From Prevotella pectinovora (GTDB lineage: Bacteria > Bacteroidota > Bacteroidia > Bacteroidales > Bacteroidaceae), in assembly GCF_000834015.1 (NCBI RefSeq), contig NZ_JXQI01000063.1:62001-126000 (forward strand): a stretch of DNA of 64,000 nt, in the 5' to 3' direction. Of the stretch, positions 61,871 to 64,000 are shown piece by piece. Under the pieces are notes generated by a model. That model was not told the DNA's origin. It made no database searches and saw only the letters and a program-made list of their open reading frames with translations. How positions within the stretch are numbered: position 1 is the first letter of the stretch; each line of letters begins with the position of its first letter. The position numbers and the translations under genes are program-made.

Positions 61871-64000
61871 TTATTTTACCACGACCTTCAGACTTTCTTT
61901 CAGGTTCTTGCCATTGACTTTCAGTATTATCATACCATTTGACTTTGGTAGATAAATGCTTGTGTTGGTACCGTTGAAGTCGTGTTTGCCCAGGAGCATC
62001 CCGTCGGCATCGTAAGCGCTGATGACGAATTGGTCTTTTGCCTGTGCACCGTCAACACTTACTATCACCTGACCGTTGAAAGCCTGAACGAGACGCACTT
62101 TCTTGCCGTTGCTCTCGCTGTTCTGAATATAGCCAATGCCGTTGGTGGCGGAACCGAATGCTACAGACTTGCTCTTCAAGCCAAGTTCAAAAGCACCGAG
62201 GTCTGGTGCGGCGCCAGCATAGCGTATTGCTGGTATTCTGACGTTTTGTGAAGCATATTTTGTATTTTCGTCCACCACGGTGCCCTTGTCCACGAGCAGG
62301 GCATTGCCTTCCACGGGATGTGCCCAAGTGATGTTGTCCCACTGCAAATCGCCATTGGCGTCACGATCGGCAATAAGTTCTGCATAATTGTCTTCGTTTA
62401 CCACATTCGACGGATCAACACTAAGGTCTGTCGTAACGAGGGTGCCGACAGAAATCTGGGTTCTTCCATATTTCGTGCTTTTCTCGCCAAGCTTAGTAGG
62501 GTCTTCATGATGTGTGTCCGTCTTCAGATTGTCGTTGATGGATATACAGTTTGTTGCCACCAGCTCATGACCTGCCGCTATATCCTCATAGGCTCTATAC
62601 GAATATGATTTCTTGAGCGTAAGACCGTCTACGCTTTTCAGAGCATAGCCCGTACAGTTGTTCATGATGATGTCGCCTGAGTTATGGTTCTGGTCGAATC
62701 CTTTGTTCACATTGTTTACTGCGATGCAGCGGTTCAACACTACGTTCATCGCTCCCTGGTCTGAACCACACTTGAATCCGTTGCCGTTGCCCTGGGTCAG
62801 GGCACCGTTGATGATGGCGTTTTCGTAAGCGAGACAGTTTTCAAACACTATCGTGACATTGTCCTTGAAGCCTCCGCTTTTCTTGAAGAAAACGTCGTAG
62901 CCGTCGTCTGAATTGTTGTATGCACGGCAGCCATAGAAATAATTTCCTGTTCCCACGGAAATCTTCGGTGCGAAACCGTCGGCATCACCATCTCCCTCGT
63001 CCTTGTTTTCAAAAGCGTCGCAGTTGAGGATATAGTTATAGGCTCCGAGATTCTTTATCTGAACGCCCGTATCACCGTTTCTATAGAATTTGCAATCTTC
63101 AATGATGTTGTCGTGGGCATCCTGTGTCCTGTTCTGGATGTCGGTTGACGAACCGCCGGTCGGCTTGTTGCGCTCGATGAGCAGTCCGTTGTCACTGGCG
63201 TTTGTCACGTCAACATGATAGAAATGCCAGTAAGACGAGGTGAGGCGTATTCCCTGGTATGGGTTGTCGCTATGCGAATGGTACGGATGGTCGCAGTTAA
63301 TCACGGCGCGTCCGTCGAGGCAGACCAGCGAATTGTAATTGTCTGCCGTACCATTGCGGTCGTTGATGTTTATGCGTGCCGTAGGACGGTATTCTCCGGC
63401 TGCGAGACAGATTGTTGTTCCTGGATCCACAGCTTTGTCTATGGCAAGCTGAATGCTGGCAAGTGCCGTCTCCGGTGTCAGTCCGTCGTTGGCGTCGCTT
63501 CCCGTCGGTGAGACATAGATCTTTGGTCCTGATCCCAACTTTGCCGTTGCTATGGGTGCATCTCCCGTCATATAGTCGAGACCGGGTGTCTGGTCGTTCG
63601 GATTGTCGGGGTTGTCGGGCGATGTACCACCGCCTCCTCCTATGGTTTCCTCATCGCCGACGGCAAGGCTATAGATATACATTCCTCCTGTGATGCCTAC
63701 CACTACGTCGCCATCAGCAACTACCTTACCGCTGCCCTGCTGATGTTCTTTTCCTGTAGAGGCAGGGAACGTGCCTTCAAGATTGACAAGAGCAAGCGAA
63801 CGGGTTGACGACTTGTTAGAAGTGCAGTATTCTATCTTCACCATCTCTCCCGCCTTGCGGTTGGGAATCACGAGCGAAGACGCATCACCGAGCCACAACG
63901 CACCGGTGCTGCCGCCAAGTCTCAAATTACCATTGTCATTGTCAGTAATCGTGAAAGTCAATCCCTTAGCTACATCAAGTTCCGTATCGTTGGCCTTCAC
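61871..64000 (-). CDS. Secreted pectate lyase, family PL9 (5' end beyond the window)
   Basis: At least 709 residues are present; the start codon and signal peptide lie beyond position 64000. The visible part begins with an accessory beta domain closing GGMYIYSLAVGDE (near 63665), like the one in the CE8 protein. After a proline-rich linker comes a PL9 beta-helix (KIYVSPTGSDANDGLTPE, FYRNGDTGVQIK, DGDADGFAPK, SDDGYDVFF, GNGFKCGSDQG, KGFDQNHNSGD). These match the Asp-rich calcium site and conserved turns of Pel9A-type enzymes. The C-terminus (MIILKVNGKNLKESLKVVVK) is a short sorting-like tail. It should cleave de-esterified homogalacturonan. Confidence 0.87.
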   Translation of the reverse strand: MKANDTELDVAKGLTFTITDNDNGNLRLGGSTGALWLGDASSLVIPNRKAGEMVKIEYCTSNKSSTRSLALVNLEGTFPASTGKEHQQGSGKVVADGDVVVGITGGMYIYSLAVGDEETIGGGGGTSPDNPDNPNDQTPGLDYMTGDAPIATAKLGSGPKIYVSPTGSDANDGLTPETALASIQLAIDKAVDPGTTICLAAGEYRPTARININDRNGTADNYNSLVCLDGRAVINCDHPYHSHSDNPYQGIRLTSSYWHFYHVDVTNASDNGLLIERNKPTGGSSTDIQNRTQDAHDNIIEDCKFYRNGDTGVQIKNLGAYNYILNCDAFENKDEGDGDADGFAPKISVGTGNYFYGCRAYNNSDDGYDVFFKKSGGFKDNVTIVFENCLAYENAIINGALTQGNGNGFKCGSDQGAMNVVLNRCIAVNNVNKGFDQNHNSGDIIMNNCTGYALKSVDGLTLKKSYSYRAYEDIAAGHELVATNCISINDNLKTDTHHEDPTKLGEKSTKYGRTQISVGTLVTTDLSVDPSNVVNEDNYAELIADRDANGDLQWDNITWAHPVEGNALLVDKGTVVDENTKYASQNVRIPAIRYAGAAPDLGAFELGLKSKSVAFGSATNGIGYIQNSESNGKKVRLVQAFNGQVIVSVDGAQAKDQFVISAYDADGMLLGKHDFNGTNTSIYLPKSNGMIILKVNGKNLKESLKVVVK

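Overview
The window looks like a chromosomal segment of a gut Bacteroidales bacterium close to Prevotella/Segatella (P. copri type). The evidence is a SusC/SusD pair in a pectin-utilisation locus, many Bacteroidetes-type promoters (TTTG, 19-20 bp, TAnnTTTG), BACON-free secreted enzymes with the '(L/N)xQGxRV...GKKxxK' C-terminus common in Prevotella, and a ptb-buk pair. Family names are recalled from sequence motifs; no database was searched.

Layout. 1-2.8 kb: an accessory module (VirE/VapE-type primase-helicase-like protein plus a small cysteine-rich protein) bordered by GATACTTTT boxes. 3.1-7.1 kb: a 1336-residue protein with OB-fold-like segments and an AlbA_2 (Schlafen-type) domain, followed by a candidate small RNA. 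7.5-30.7 kb: mostly core metabolism: butyrate kinase/phosphate butyryltransferase, a HAD phosphatase, panB, an MFS carrier, tRNA-Arg(ACG), an RND efflux pair, a branched-chain 2-oxoacid:ferredoxin oxidoreductase operon headed by ffh-folD-TPR, gph, fabD, a cytoplasmic GH13 enzyme, an AlaX-like editing protein, trpF-pabA/trpG and an SDR. 30.8-36.2 kb: a CusCBA/CzcCBA-type heavy-metal efflux operon with a His-rich adaptor. 36.6-64 kb: secreted proteins and pectin degradation: PL1 and a GH28-GH105 fusion, then an interruption (candidate small RNA, DUF6359-like lipoprotein, cobalamin riboswitch, ECF sigma factor, rpe, oxyR), a second PL1, an Rpn-family nuclease with a 21-bp minisatellite, and a SusC-SusD-DUF4957/5123 operon with CE8 pectinesterase and a PL9 lyase cut by the window end.

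How it fits together. The pectin genes cover demethylation (CE8), backbone lysis (PL1 x2, PL9), hydrolysis (GH28) and processing of unsaturated ends (GH105), with SusCD for capture and import. ptb-buk and the VOR complex together give a route from branched-chain 2-oxoacids through acyl-CoA and acyl-phosphate to fatty acids plus ATP.

Most noteworthy: a complete-looking cobalamin riboswitch with its own promoter and a downstream terminator but no recognisable gene; two promoter-to-terminator units of about 70-90 nt that look like small RNAs; several families of extragenic palindromic repeats; a 75-bp tandem array carrying a promoter-like -7 box per unit; two short proteins (50 and 59 residues); and the large AlbA_2 protein.
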